Below are positions 1 through 13,000 of a DNA stretch of 64,000 nucleotides, in pieces. The notes below the pieces were generated by a model that was given only the letters and a program-made list of their open reading frames with translations, was not told the origin of the DNA and did no database searches. The stretch is from Auanema rhodensis (taxonomy: Eukaryota > Nematoda > Chromadorea > Rhabditida > Rhabditidae), in assembly GCA_964057225.1 (NCBI GenBank), contig OZ059894.1:9310131-9374130 (forward strand), given 5' to 3'. Every line of letters starts with the position of its first letter. The first letter of the stretch is position 1. A program made the translations under genes and the position numbers.

Positions 1-15
1 AGATGGATGCAAAAC

Positions 16-17
<2 letters not shown>

Positions 18-63
<46 letters not shown>

Positions 64-70
64 CTCTCTT
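18..70. repeat. (CT)n microsatellite
   Basis: A nearly pure CT dinucleotide run with a few T-rich interruptions. Confidence 0.9.
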
Positions 71-1725
71 TATTAACTTCTCTTTCTTTCATCTCATCTT
101 CATTTCTCTTACTTCCTTCTCATCATTCTCATATCCTCTATATCTGTTAGCTTCTATAGATTCTTGTAGCTCATGACTTATTGAATATTAATATTACTTA
201 AACTTCACTATCCTGCCATCTCATCACTTGTAGAAATATATTTTATTTACGTATTACATCATGTGTGTCCGACAGTAGTCGTTTTCAACTAGAGAGATAG
301 ATATATGTTTTTCCTTCTTCTGTTCCGGTTGCCGATATGTTATAAAGCTTATGCTCTCTTTCAGCAGTACTTTGCAAGTACAGCCTAGTCACATTTCCAA
401 GGTATTTGGTTTCTACTGTTGATCTGAACTCTCTTTGTCTAGAGTTCATGCTTTTCAGAGTTTTTTTGCTCGAAATTTAGAGATTAATTCTCACTTTTTT
501 CATTCAAATGACTTCTTTAATGGTATACGATATCATTGGAAAAAAGAATTGAAAAAATGCCAAATCTTGTCATTCATTATATTACTTTATTTGACCAGGC
601 TTTTAGAAAAAATGCAAAATATAAGGCTTTTTTGCAGTTTGAAATGAAAAAAAAGGATGAATTGCTTCAAACGACGTTCTTTAAAAGTTTATGAAGAGAA
701 TAATGCTCTCTTTGCTCTTTAAAAAACTTCCTGTATCGACCTCCCTGAGGAGCAATTGCCAAGTTTGATACTGCTTTGTCTTGTTCTCTTTTTCTTTCAT
801 TTTTTTTCACTTCATCTTCCCCAATCTTTTTCTATTTTAGCCACAATTTGTTCTCCTCTTTCTCGCCCCCACATCATGAGATTTGATATGAAAAATTTGC
901 TTGAACCTCTGCCAAGCGGATGAACTCATCTGGCTGGACTAGATTCAAACACAACGTTTATTCCAAAGCTTTTAAAAAACATTTTCTTTCCAACTTCATC
1001 AACTGCCCTTTGCGTTGAAAAGGCACGTAGCACGACGTTTTGCACGACTTCTTGGACTTCATCATCATCGTCATGATTTTCTTTTTCATATTTGCAGATC
1101 TACGCTTGGACGTAAATTGTAGTTAAGAGCTCTTGAGAAAAATAATAATTTTCAAAATGAACTTCATCAAGAAGCATTAATGTTTTCTTGTTTTTTTGAA
1201 CTTTTTGACCTTTTTTTTCTTGAGTGGAAAATGTTTGATATTAGTTCAATAAACAACTCTGTCGTGTTATTAAAAGCAGATCTACGTATATAGCTATGTA
1301 TAAGCAATATGAGCATACTTTACATGAAATTTTTTCAAAATAATTACTCTATTATAGCCTCATAAAGAGTAATTTTAATTAAAATCTATCTTATATCTTA
1401 TATATTCATATATTTAAAACTAAAATTTTAATTATATCGCTATACGTGTAATATATATATGAAAGAACAGTCATTTTAATCTTTTTTTGTTGGTTCCTAT
1501 GACCTTTAAGCTGTTTGATGACCTCGTTCAACTGCTCCTTTTCTTCATCACACAGCTCTTATCGCAGTTTTTCATATTTTTCTCTTTTTTCATATTTTTA
1601 TCCGCTTTGCTCATAGTAATTTGATATAAACCTGCAGTTGTTTGTTGCAACTTTCTTCACCAAAAAACTGGGAAAAAATCTGGTCTGAAGCTGGAAATCT
1701 CACCAACAAAAAAAAAGAATCTGTC

Positions 1726-1795
1726 AACAAGGGCTATGCCTTCAGGCAATATGCTGGTCCTTTAAAAGGAACATCAGCTATGGCATCAACTTGTT
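1726..1795 (+). ncRNA. Candidate miRNA-like hairpin
   Basis: A 70-nt segment begins AACAAG and ends CTTGTT. It folds into an imperfect hairpin with inner stems GCTG/CAGC and TCCTT/AAGGA around a short loop. The 5' arm contains AGGCAATATGCTGG, which resembles the start of the miR-31/miR-72 family (AGGCAAGATG...) with one mismatch inside the seed. The family resemblance is from memory, and the fold is weak in places (bulges and internal loops). This is a candidate only. Confidence 0.25.
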
Positions 1796-4070
1796 AAAGA
1801 CAGACAAATAAATATAAAAGCCGTTTAGCAAAAAGGATGATCTCCTGGTCGTTGATGTTTCAAGTTGCGGTTTTGATGGCACATGCTTTCGTTTATATCC
1901 GTTTTCTCACACTTTTCGCCGAATTCTCATAAATTTTTATTTCTATTAACAGTATTAAAAAAATTATTCGATACAAGCTATTCTATACATATACATACAT
2001 AGTATATAGATATATAGCTCTACATACATGGTCTCCTGAACTGCAATTAATTCCTGTCAGATCGAATGAAGCATTTCACTTCTGTCAGTTAAGTTGCATT
2101 TTAAAATGGCTACTTACTCTAGCCCTATCCTAAAGCATACTAAACGTCTGACGAACTAAAACGATATTTGAGTTTGATGTCTATCCTTTTCCTTCATCAC
2201 ATCTTCTAGCCAATGACGATGAGGAAGATGATGATGATTATGATGATGGCTGCGAAGTATTACTAAGGTTTAAGTTGTAAAGCTTGCGCTCAAGCTTAAC
2301 AGTATCCTAGAGAATCAGCATGATCTTCAGCTAGCTCTTGTCAGCAAAGTAGATAACGGCCAATTCTTTAGCAATGAAGTAGATAGGCGCATGATTCCGA
2401 AGAGGACAATATATAAAAATGCATGTAGTCGTAGGCTATATTGGCATCAGAATATTGCTTCATCAATATTCTGAGACATTGGAAGGAATATAGAGTGAAG
2501 AGAGAATGTGGAAGAGTAACAAGAAGCGAGATTGAAAGAGAACGAAAAAAGATGAGAGAGAAAATGAGAGAAGAAATAGGAAAAGAGAAGAGTGAGACTG
2601 ATCTTCTTCATGTGTTGCGGATGCATCACAATCAAGCATCTCCCTCCCTCAATATCCAAATATATTCAATTCTATAACTGTCGTCGACTCTCTTACTCTT
2701 TTTCCTCATCCAAGCTCCTCCTTCCTATCTCATTTGGTCGAATCACGTTGTTGAATTTCTACTCGGATTAACTCACGTTAGTTCTACCCCAGCTGTAATA
2801 GAAACGTGAGTCGTCTCATGATCGACAAAAAAAAATATTTTCTCCCAGTCATATGGAAAGACCGTATGATTCATCGTCAGAAATCGCTATTACCTTCTTC
2901 TTCTTCGTCTTCGTTTTCGTCTTCTCTATCTGTCGTCTCACTACTAATCTGCATCAATTGTACTCTTGTGTCTTCATACATTCGTCGTCGTATTACATCT
3001 AATTTTCAATTTTTCGTAGTAAAAGTCGATTTCTGAGATTGTCCTTCTTTCCACCCACACTACATCTATCCCTTATATACATTGCCAATTCACTTATTCG
3101 TCATATCTTAAATAAAACTTTGTCACTTTTAATAACCGCAATCCACTCTCCCCTATAAACTTAAAAGGATATGCTTCAACTATATGTCAGTTTCATCCTC
3201 TTTCGAGAAAAAATATAATTCAAGTCGTCGTCCTTCTATCTTCTTTATATGTTTGACGATGGAAAAAAAGTTTTAACAAGACTTACATACATTCATTCCA
3301 TGTATTTCCAAAGTCTTTCATTCATATTCCTTTAAGTCTTGAATATGTCCTCGTAGGCTTAAAGAACTAATTCAGAATCTTATGATCTTGCTTCTATATT
3401 TTTGGAAAAAAAGAACAATAGTCAGTCGTCCAATCATATGTATTCAGTCATATTTAGCATAATTTTTATTTTCCAGATTAAATTTTAAAAAATGATTATG
3501 GCAAAATGAAATAATAATAATAATAATATATCCTCAAGTTACATATTTCTTATATTTTGCCGATTAAATCATATTATATTCTATCTGTCTTGTAGTTTAA
3601 TTCTTTTTTCCGTTTTTTATCGTTTTAGTTTCATTCCATTTTCGTTTAATTTGTTGATGATACTTGATGTTATAAATTTGCTTTTAAGACTCATAGTTCA
3701 CAATCATTTGTGACAACAATTATTCAGATTTTACTTAGAAAAACAAGTAAATGAAATGTAAATTAATAAGTTATAATATTAATTATTATTATATATTATA
3801 ATTTGAAATATACTTGTATAATTGAGTTGGTAAGACTATGCGTGTATGAGTATGTGTATGTATTTGTGAGGGATGAAGCAAGTTTTACACGAAACTCAGT
3901 AGTAAGCTAAATAACTAGCGGAAGTCACAGCTCATCTGGCCTAGAGTGAGTAAAATAACATTTCGTTTTTCAATCAGCAGAATTGAAATCCTGTACTATT
4001 GAAGGACTTACATAACTACATCTACATACATGCATATGTATGGTTACTGGAAAAATGTGTCTGTGTGTGT

Positions 4071-4071
<1 letters not shown>

Positions 4072-4126
<55 letters not shown>

Positions 4127-4137
4127 AAGAGAGAGAA
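4072..4137. repeat. (GA)n microsatellite
   Basis: A long GA dinucleotide run, preceded by a short (TG)n at about 4055-4070 and ending in GAAA variants. Confidence 0.9.
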
Positions 4138-6314
4138 AAAATCATACATATACATATGCTTAGTTCAACAACAACATCTCCATCATAAATTTTATCTCAT
4201 TCGAATGATTTAGGTGAAAAAGATTTCACCTCAAACATACGTCTTAGAACTTTCTCTCTCTCTCTCTCCCTCTCTCTCTTTTACTAGAATATTAGCTAAA
4301 TACAATGAATTAACTTCTTCTTCTTCTTCTTCTTGTAATGATTATCTTTAGCATTGTCTTTCTTTTTGACACCAATTCGTACTTTGTTTATGCTTGACTC
4401 ATTTTAGTGAAATCGTTTCTGAAGTCTAAACTGAGCGTCATCTGCAGTTGATTAGTTTGGGCATGTCACAACGTTGCTCCATCGTGGTTTCATCTTCATA
4501 CATCCATATGTATAGTATATTCCAATATACATGTATATCATGATATTCTTAAATATACATAGAAGTATACCATCGTGGTTTCTCCGAAGAAAAATATAAG
4601 AGATTTTAGTAACGACGATGATCATCAAATCTAAACTATGCTATGCATAGTTTTTTTTGTTGTCAAATAACATGCATATAATTCAGATTGCACTTCATTA
4701 GCTATACTTAAATGGTATAAAGATCAAACAACCAAGTAGGCGTAGCATGCAAACCATGCTGACAAGTTACAGATCTCGTCCTGAAAACCGGCTCATCAGC
4801 TTTCTGATCCGATCATCCGTATTTTAAGCCGAAATTGCCACTTCAGCTTGTTTTGGATTATTCAAGTTAATTGCTAGCCCTAGAAATTAATCTGAGCATC
4901 AAATTCTCACATGTTTTCTAATAGAATTGTTTGGGAAAACATTTCTAATTCTCATTATTTACAATCTTTCTTCAACTTTGTATCTCCTCCGATGATCAAG
5001 AAACGTTGAAACCTTCCCATTGTCATCATCGATATTATGAGAATGAGAAATATGCTTGTATTTTTCTTTTTTAGTATTTTCTTCTTCATTTTCTTTCAAA
5101 GCAGACAAAAATTATGAGGAGCAGCTGATTGGCTTAGCCTACCGTAAAGAATAAGAAAACAATGAGTGAAGAAGGCTTTTTGCCATTTTTTCACCACGAT
5201 ACTGTCGGCATATTATACTCACATATCTTAATCATATTAACTTACTTTTATACTTCAACTTTCTTTTTTTTCAAATTGTACTTATCTTCATATTCTTTTA
5301 ATTTAAATTCATTTCTCGTATTTCATTACCATTTACTGCATTGTCCTAGTACGCTGTTCACGTGTAAACTCACGTGAGCACTATGAGAGATCATTTTCTT
5401 TTTGTGAAGCATGTAGAACGGTTGTATCAAGTACTTCTTTTTCTCTATTCTCATTTATAACTAACATTCATTAGTAATTTTCTCTCTCTCTCTCTCTCTC
5501 TTTATCTCTTATTCTAACGTTCGTTTTTTCTCTTTTTCTTCTTTTCTCTTTTTTTCTTTCTCTTTCTCTTTTTAACTCTTCCACTCTTTTTAACCTCTTT
5601 ATCTATCCCAATTTTATTGCATCTCACTTTATTCTCCACTTTTGCAACATATAAAACCTTTTTTTTCTTCATCTATAGCTGGAATATATAAAATCACAAA
5701 ATTCTTACCACTTCTCAGCCTTTCTGGACAGCCAGCATTCTCACGTTTCAGTCGACTTTGTAGCAAGCTTCTAGTATTTCTCATCGTGCCTTTCGAGATT
5801 CGTGAGGATTCCAGCTGGACGGACGAAAAACATCACTAAACTGATATGATACCAGAATATGTTTACTTCGAAGTCTTTTTGCATGAAATTTGACCTCACA
5901 GAAGCAGAAATGAAGTTAAGTACTCAGTATTTCCATTCATTTCGGCATAATTCTAATGAAACTCTAATCAAAATATATTATGTATATATATGTATATCTA
6001 TCTCTCTTTATATAGATATATAAATATATTTCTAATAATCATATTATAATGAAAAATTATAGTTAATGGTATTATTCTGCTTTTTTATGCTCATGCACGC
6101 TTATTTGTTACCAAGATTAGCCTTTGTTTCCATTTCGAATCTTGCACCCTGTCCAACCCACCCAAGATGAATTGTTGTTTTTATACATTTCAATTTTACA
6201 TTTTGAAACTTGTAAAGCTTTTTGATCTTGTTCTTTCCTTTAATTATTTATTTTTCTTTCTAATGTATTCTTAATTGTCGTTATATATCGTAGTATATAG
6301 CTAAGATTTTGACT

Positions 6315-6321
6315 TTTTCAG
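6315..6321 (+). promoter_or_regulatory. Acceptor-like TTTTTCAG before the GPCR start
   Basis: A consensus nematode 3' splice site lies 8 bp before the ATG at 6330. It may be a spliced-leader trans-splice site or the acceptor of an intron in the 5' UTR. No upstream coding exon joins it in frame, which supports a site at the mRNA 5' end. Confidence 0.55.
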
Positions 6322-6329
6322 ATGATTCG

Positions 6330-9300
6330 ATGATTCCTCTACTCAATACAAGTTCAGTTCCTCATGCAAACTCTCTATTCAAGGTAAGTTTTAATAAAGA
6401 ATGAGCTTAATCTTCATCTCAAGCTATATTATGATCTTAATATTCGTCTTGAATCATATTTTCTGTTGTTTTTCGTGTTATTTACTTTGCTTTCTTTTCA
6501 AACTCAGAACTGTTTCGACGAACAACTAAACTAACTCAATTACTATGAAAATAAGTTTGAGCTTTCATTCTGCCTCGTAGAACATGTATATTTATTTTTT
6601 TTAAATAATGATGTCATGAAATCTATAAATAAAAGAAAAGAAAACAGAAAAAGGAGAATAATTGATATTGCAAAATCATTATCATTTGATTATTCATCAT
6701 ATGATACGATTTGTATAAAATCAATTGCCAAAATTGTAGAGAAGAAGTCATTGTTTTTCCTATTGACTTTGTATTTTTCTCCAATTTTGTACTCTCTCTC
6801 TCTCTTTCATATCTAGCTTTTACTCAATTTAAGTTTTACTATGTGTTTTGCAAATCTGAGATCTCTTTAAGTTCAGATAGGAGAGTTCCAAAACCAAGTA
6901 GGGAGTACAGAATAAGAACTAAACTGCATAAGTTTGTGTGAGCAATGAACAAGAAGGTTGAAGTATTAAAAGAAGAAGAAAAGTAAGATAGTAAGGATTT
7001 GGAGAGAAATTAGTTCTTCAACCAATTACGGAAACTAACCTTTGAAATTGTGTCTATTTAAGATTTATCTCGATCACTAACTTGAAGCCTCTAATTTCCG
7101 GTCATGTGAGTTAGAAGTGACCAAGTGTAAGTGAGCTAAGATGAAATGATTTCTGTTGCTGTTTCATGTACAACTCATATGCCCATATGACTATTGAACC
7201 GAGAATTGTGAGATGAAAAGAAGTTTGGAACAAGTGGAAGAAGCAGTAAAATAATGAAAAAAAAATTTTTTTTTGGTAAAAGAAAATGGGAGAGCAGTGA
7301 ATGGAAGGAACATGGGGGTGAAGGAAAGACAACGAAAATAGCAGGGAACACTGAGCAAGAAGATAATAGATACAAGAACTTAAAGAAGTTGAAGCTTCTC
7401 CTATTCTTATTCTTAAGTTGTACATTTCCAAGTTTTCCTTTCATTCCATGTAAAACATAATAATATATAGATTATGTATGAATGAATGGTAATAAGTTAT
7501 ATCATAATATATGAACATTGCAACTTCAGTTGATGAGATGAAACCTATGGGCATTTATGCATGTTTCATCTTTTCTTCAAGCTCTTCTTCTCAAACTACA
7601 TATGTTGGAAATGCTCACCAAGGCGGACATGAGCTTGTTTGAAAAGAAAAATAATCGGTTCCTGGTATAATAGAAGGAAATAATCTTTTTTCTTCTCAAA
7701 TTTAAAAACTTCTTCTCAGCAATATCTCCAATTATGGCTATAAACCTAATTGTTTTCTTCCAAAAAAGTCACATATACTATGTATTATGCATATTTCACT
7801 TACTATATATGCATATATACATCTAAGTATTATGGATATCTTGCAAAAACATTTGCTGCAAACTTTGACTTGCATACACACACTCACACATGTCAATGTC
7901 ATCAGAAGCACATGGAAGCGTTCATTTTCTATTTTGGACATTCATCGACAGCCATTTCGAACAGTTGCATGCACTCATCCATCATTAAATTTAATTTAAA
8001 CATTGCCATCTAAATATAAGCTGAGATTAAAGATTTTTATTCGGCAAATTTATAATTTATAAATAATTAAAATAACTTGTTACAGGTCTCCTGGTCATTT
8101 GCTCATGTACTATTGCTTATACTTATAGTACTTGTAATATTTGGCAATGCTCTGGTTATATTGGCTGTACTTATTGATAAAAAACTTCGAACAGTCACAA
8201 CTAACAAGTTTATTGCTAGTTTGGCTGTCTCCGATATACTTGTTGGAACAATTGTTATGCCATTCTCACTGTATTATAAGGTAAATTTCAAGAATTTAAT
8301 TAATCCAAACGAGAATATATTTCCAATTTTCAAAATTTCATTGTTTTCTCTTAATATAGAATCTAAAAATTTTGATAAAACTCACGAAAAACGATCAAAA
8401 CAAGGATTTGAAACAGCCAAAAAGACTACAGACTGTGTATCTTTAAATTTAATTAAAATGCTATAGGTTTTTGGTGTTCAAATAAAATTCGAAGAAAACC
8501 TTACCTTCAAACATATGTTTTTTCTATTTTAATTTATTGTAGTTCATGTTTTTGCTTGAAACAAATGTTTTAGTTATCAAATGATGAATGGACACTTGGA
8601 TATGCTTGGTGTCAATTCCATCTAGTATCCGGGGTATTTTCAACTACAGCTAGTATAGTTCATTTGGTTGCCATTAGCCTTGATAGGTGAATTTTGATTT
8701 GAAAAATCATTTGTTCAAATCAACATTGATGATTTTCAGATATTTTGCCATCATGTTTCCAACTGAATATCAACGACATTCTGTTTCGACTTCAACATTG
8801 CCTTATGTGGTTCGTTCAGACATTGAGACTCTCTTTGTTCTTGCGCATGATCTAGATTGCAATTGTTTTCTGAATCATTCATTACAGATTATGATATGGT
8901 TGATGGCTTTAGCTGTATCCTCAACATTATTCATGGAAGGACCTCAGCATAATGCTCGAGTATGCTGGATTGAGAATCCACAATATATTGTAAGTCTGCT
9001 AACATCTTTCTTTCCTTTTAAATAGTTAATTTGAAAATTAAAAATTCATTTTTCTTATTCAGGTTCTTTCTTCATTTTTAAGTTTTTTCCTTCCTGGTGT
9101 TATAGTTGTATATCTTTACATCAAAATATTCAAAAAACTACGTAATCACCAGCTCTATATGTTTGGAAGTACTTCACAGGGAAAACATACTGGAGATAAA
9201 CGACGCTCATTACCTCGCGTCATCATTGAAGAAGTGAGAAGAAGTTGTAATTCAACTTATTAATTTTATTTTTTTTATTGGAGGTTCGATCACGACGTGG

Positions 9301-12281
9301 TTCGCGACTTTCTCAGACCGGCTCTTCTGGAGGTTCTCCAACCAGACGCGGGAGCAAAGAACGATCGCCCAGTCAGCCAGATATCTTGCATAACACCGCT
9401 CGACCACCACAGAGGTATCAATTAAAATTATGAAAAGGAAATTTTTCTGAATCAAATTTCTTGGTTCAAGTTTCAAAACTGAAAAATCGTCGAGCTAACT
9501 AAAGCAATTATTGTTCTCAGTTCGTTCAAACAAAATCAAATAAATGCCAATCTAAATTAGAAATCTATTGAGTTAAATTCAGATTTTGTCGAGTTAGTGG
9601 CAATAATCATGGCCATGGCAAGTAGTCTTGGGATGAAAAGTACATATTCTTAATATACTTTTTCTCTTTTTCCCCTTTTTTTTTCTTTTTGAAAATGAAA
9701 TAGATAGAAAGTAGGATATGAGAAGATGTTTGGTTGAATTGAAAATATGTCAAAGGGAAAAACGAAATGAAAATGTTTCTTTTTATTGTGGTTGTGTAGT
9801 TGATATTAACGAAAAAAGGATTTTGATTAACAGAAATAATTTCAATTTTGTTATTTCTTGACCGCTTTGCTCGGTTAGATCTTTGCTTAAAGTCGTGAAA
9901 TGGAAATGGAAGATAATAGTAAGAGGGAGGAGAGACGGGGGACTTGAATGTGGTGCAACAGAAATCAGATGAAGAGAAGAGCGAAGAACATGGAATAAGA
10001 TAGAAGAACATACCAGGAAGCTAGAGTATTCACCTCATGTTCAGATCAAAGTTAAGCTGGTTTGAATTTTCTTTTCAGCTTGAACTGGAAAAAGAATTTT
10101 GAATTGGTTTAGTCCACCCTCAAGTCTCGGAGAAGATAGCTTACAAGACTTGCTATATGTTGAAAAGAGCATTGTTCATTGTCTCTAATCGAAGACAAGA
10201 GTACGTTTTCGAATTAAGAAGGTTCACTGCACAAAGTTTGAACGAACCTTCTAGAATTCAAGATGAGTATGATGTTTCAAGCTTAAGATTAAGTTAACTA
10301 GTTAACCTATCCAGTCTCATGAAATAGATTCGGGACAAACTGGAAGTATTTCCAACTATTTTAAGAATAAACGTGAGAGTTTTGAAAATAATAATTAAAA
10401 ATAAGTAATTATTTTATATAAATTATTAAATAATTTATGTTTATACTGTTAATTATATTTTTGTATTTTCAGATGGCGAAGTCCGACGATCTGTGCTGAA
10501 ACTCTTGAACACGATCGAACGTCAGCAGCTAAGAAGCGTGTGTCCATTGTACCTGATCCACCATCAATGGATGTTAGTTGTAATATGAGTAGCATAGAAC
10601 AGATGAAGGATGAGCATATGATGAATAGGTAAATTCATGATATTAACTAATCTAATCATGCAATATTCTTTGTAATTAGGATGAGAGAAGAAGAGATGAA
10701 TGATCCACTACGTAAGCAAAGCGAGGAGGAAGTTCGAAAACTGAGTGAAGAACGAAAAATAAAAATAGCTGAAAAGCGTCGAATGAGTACGCAGGATAAT
10801 CCCAATGGTTTGCCTATTATGCAAGCTTTCCAGAAAGTATGTGTCTTCTTTGGCTGCTCTTTTCTAAAATAGATAAAATTCTAGGCTTATAATGATGTTA
10901 GAAATGGCCGTCGGCGATCTTCAATCCAGGAAGTTGAAATTTCTTATCACTTTCCCACTTTAGCTGGTGTAGCTGAAGATGCATCCCCGGGGTCAGCAGA
11001 GAAAAAACTTTCCTCAGAATCAAGTATTGCAGAAACTGTTATAGCTTTACACAGAGTGAGTCATATATCAGTAATTCTAAGCGAATTCGTATCTTGTTAA
11101 CATGTCCATGACATATTCTCTTGAAGGTTTCCCCTGTTCTTCTAAATAAGGATGACTCACATGACGAATCAGTATCTACTGATGCTAGTCAAAAGCCTCT
11201 GCTATCCGTTCCAAGCAATTGTTATAAGAAAAAGTTAGTGCATCGTATGACTAACAAGATAGTTTTAAGTTTATTCAGGCCAATTCCTTGTATTCCTCCG
11301 CCAACTTTCCTAATGGTTCCAGCAATGATGTCACTTAATACTCCTCCACTATCTCCGAATCTTAAAGATAACTGCACTTTGAAGGTAAATTCATTCAATA
11401 ATTTGATTTATCAAGCATTTCTGTAGGTCCCTCGATTATTCGATTGTCCATCTCCTTGTTCAGTACCTTCAAATAGTAGTCATTCTTCATATACATCAGC
11501 CAGTGGAAGTAGTGATACCTACAGGTAATCTCTATATTTTATTTTATTTATTAAACTATTTATTCCTTTTCAGAAGAATATCTATGAATAGTTACGGTAG
11601 TTCTTTGACAGATGCTACAGATAGTACTTTTGAAATCGACTCAAGGTATTCTGAAAAGATATCTCTTTTGAATTTCTTACAAATAAACTTCAGACGATCG
11701 TCAGCATGGTCAACACTTCGCGCAGCAGTCTTAGATGGAGGTAAATCACATCACAGCAAATCTCACCAATCACATCACTCGTCTATTGATATAACGATTG
11801 AAGGAACGAATGGAACGCCCCAGAAGAAAATCTCAACAATCAGCAGAGGAAAGCTACGTCGAATCGCTACACAGGTATGATGTCTTTCTAATAGACAAAG
11901 TTTAAATTTATGATATTCAGGTAACAAGAGCAATCCGAAGAAAACGACGAGAATCTATGGCTATCAGACGTGAATCCAGAGCAACACGTGTTGTGGCTGC
12001 AATCTTATGTATGTTTCATCTCTATTGTCTCTCAACTATCTACTCATTAATTTTGTTTTTCAGTAGCATTTTTGATTTGCTGGATACCCTACTTCTGTGT
12101 GAGCGTCTTACGTGGAATTCTAACCGGCTTCCGATTTCCCATCAATGAACAGTTTCACATTCAGCTGTTCGTCAGTACATCATGGCTTGGATATGCTCAT
12201 TCCTGTTTCAATCCTGTAATCTACATGTGTTTAAACAAAAACTTCCGAGCAACCATGAAAAGACTGTTTTCACGCAGCTAA
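6330..12281 (+). CDS. Rhodopsin-family GPCR of amine-receptor type (D2-like frame)
   Basis: Seventeen exons join in phase to 729 residues: 6330-6383, 8086-8280, 8574-8686, 8740-8809, 8888-8989, 9063-9233, 9284-9414, 10473-10628, 10680-10836, 10885-11055, 11127-11233, 11279-11384, 11427-11524, 11574-11645, 11694-11874, 11921-12008 and 12064-12281. The short N-terminus carries an N-T-S glycosylation site. TM1 has [11 protein letters not shown]2 has LAVSD, TM3 ends ISLDRY, TM5 has [11 protein letters not shown]6 has CWIPYF and TM7 has [14 protein letters not shown]. Intracellular loop 3 is about 440 residues, Ser-, Arg- and His-rich, and spread over ten exons, as in G-protein-coupled amine receptors. 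The tail after NPxxY is very short. One anomaly stands out: position 3.32, the amine-anchoring Asp, is Gly (CQFHLVSG), although Ser5.42/5.43/5.46 and Tyr7.43 remain. The ligand is therefore uncertain. GPCR assignment is secure; a dopamine-type ligand is only an inference from overall resemblance. Confidence 0.85.
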
Positions 12282-13000
12282 CTGTGATATCCAATGACTA
12301 TTCTCTATTGCCATACTCAATATACTGTAACTACTGTAGGATTACGGTAATATTCATATGTCTGCGCGTCTGGTATACGGTATATAGTCTAGCTTTCGCA
12401 ATCTACATTCAGTCATTCCTTCAAAATCTCTAAACATCGATCTCTTGTTAGTTTCCAAATTCTGTGTTCTACATATCATATACAACAAATCAAGTTGTTT
12501 CTATTGAACATCACCTATTAATCTCGTTTGTTGCTCAATGAAGGCATCTTAACGCAAACTTCCTGCCGGTATGCAATGTCATAATAATGTTTCATCATAA
12601 ATTTATAATTTATAATTTTTTTTATTAAAGCTTTAAGGCAAAAACTGCTCATATGATAAAGTATTAAAGTTGGTCAAAGTTGATCATAACACACACACAC
12701 ACACACACACACATACACATACATACACACATAGCTCATAAATAGATTTAAAAAAAAAAGTAAAAGAGTCTTAAAAATTAAATGAGAAGAGGAAGGAAAA
12801 AGGTTAAACCAGCAAGATAACACGGCGAATTTCAAAAATATGTACATATGTATATAATTTATAAAATATAGTTAACAAGTGAGACGAATGTTTTTTAATT
12901 TTTTGTGCAATACTGCGAATATCCCGGCTATAAAGCTTCATTTTGAATTTGAAAAATAATAAAAATCACTCTGATACCCAACATATTACGCCTATATTAG
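12282..13000. other. Intergenic: convergent 3' flanks with (CA)n
   Basis: No gene is seen. The stretch holds the 3' flank of the GPCR (+) and of the globin (-). It contains a (CA)n run at 12689-12735 and AT-rich sequence. Confidence 0.6.
12689..12735. repeat. (CA)n microsatellite
   Basis: An AC dinucleotide run that decays into ACAT units, lying between the convergent GPCR and globin genes. Confidence 0.9.

Larger units (their letters stand above)
1..6329. other. Long non-coding region upstream of the GPCR gene
   Basis: I find no gene here. Open frames are short, low in complexity and lack splice partners. The + strand is pyrimidine-rich, with (CT)n runs near 18-70, 4250-4280 and 5479-5502, a (GA)n run at 4072-4137 and CTT triplets near 4315-4333. 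A 70-nt imperfect hairpin lies at 1726-1795 and E-box palindromes at 5356-5378. The segment probably holds regulatory sequence and perhaps 5' untranslated exons of the downstream GPCR, but no promoter can be placed from sequence alone. Confidence 0.6.

Noticed and set aside
2441-2677. 78-residue frame rich in Arg, Glu and Lys on +
   Set aside because: It comes from purine-rich low-complexity DNA, overlaps an equally open antisense frame, and has no splice partners or domain.
7111-7444. Two overlapping minus-strand frames (106 and 89 residues)
   Set aside because: They lie in intron 1 of the GPCR in purine-rich DNA; the products are Phe/Ser/Leu strings with no family resemblance.
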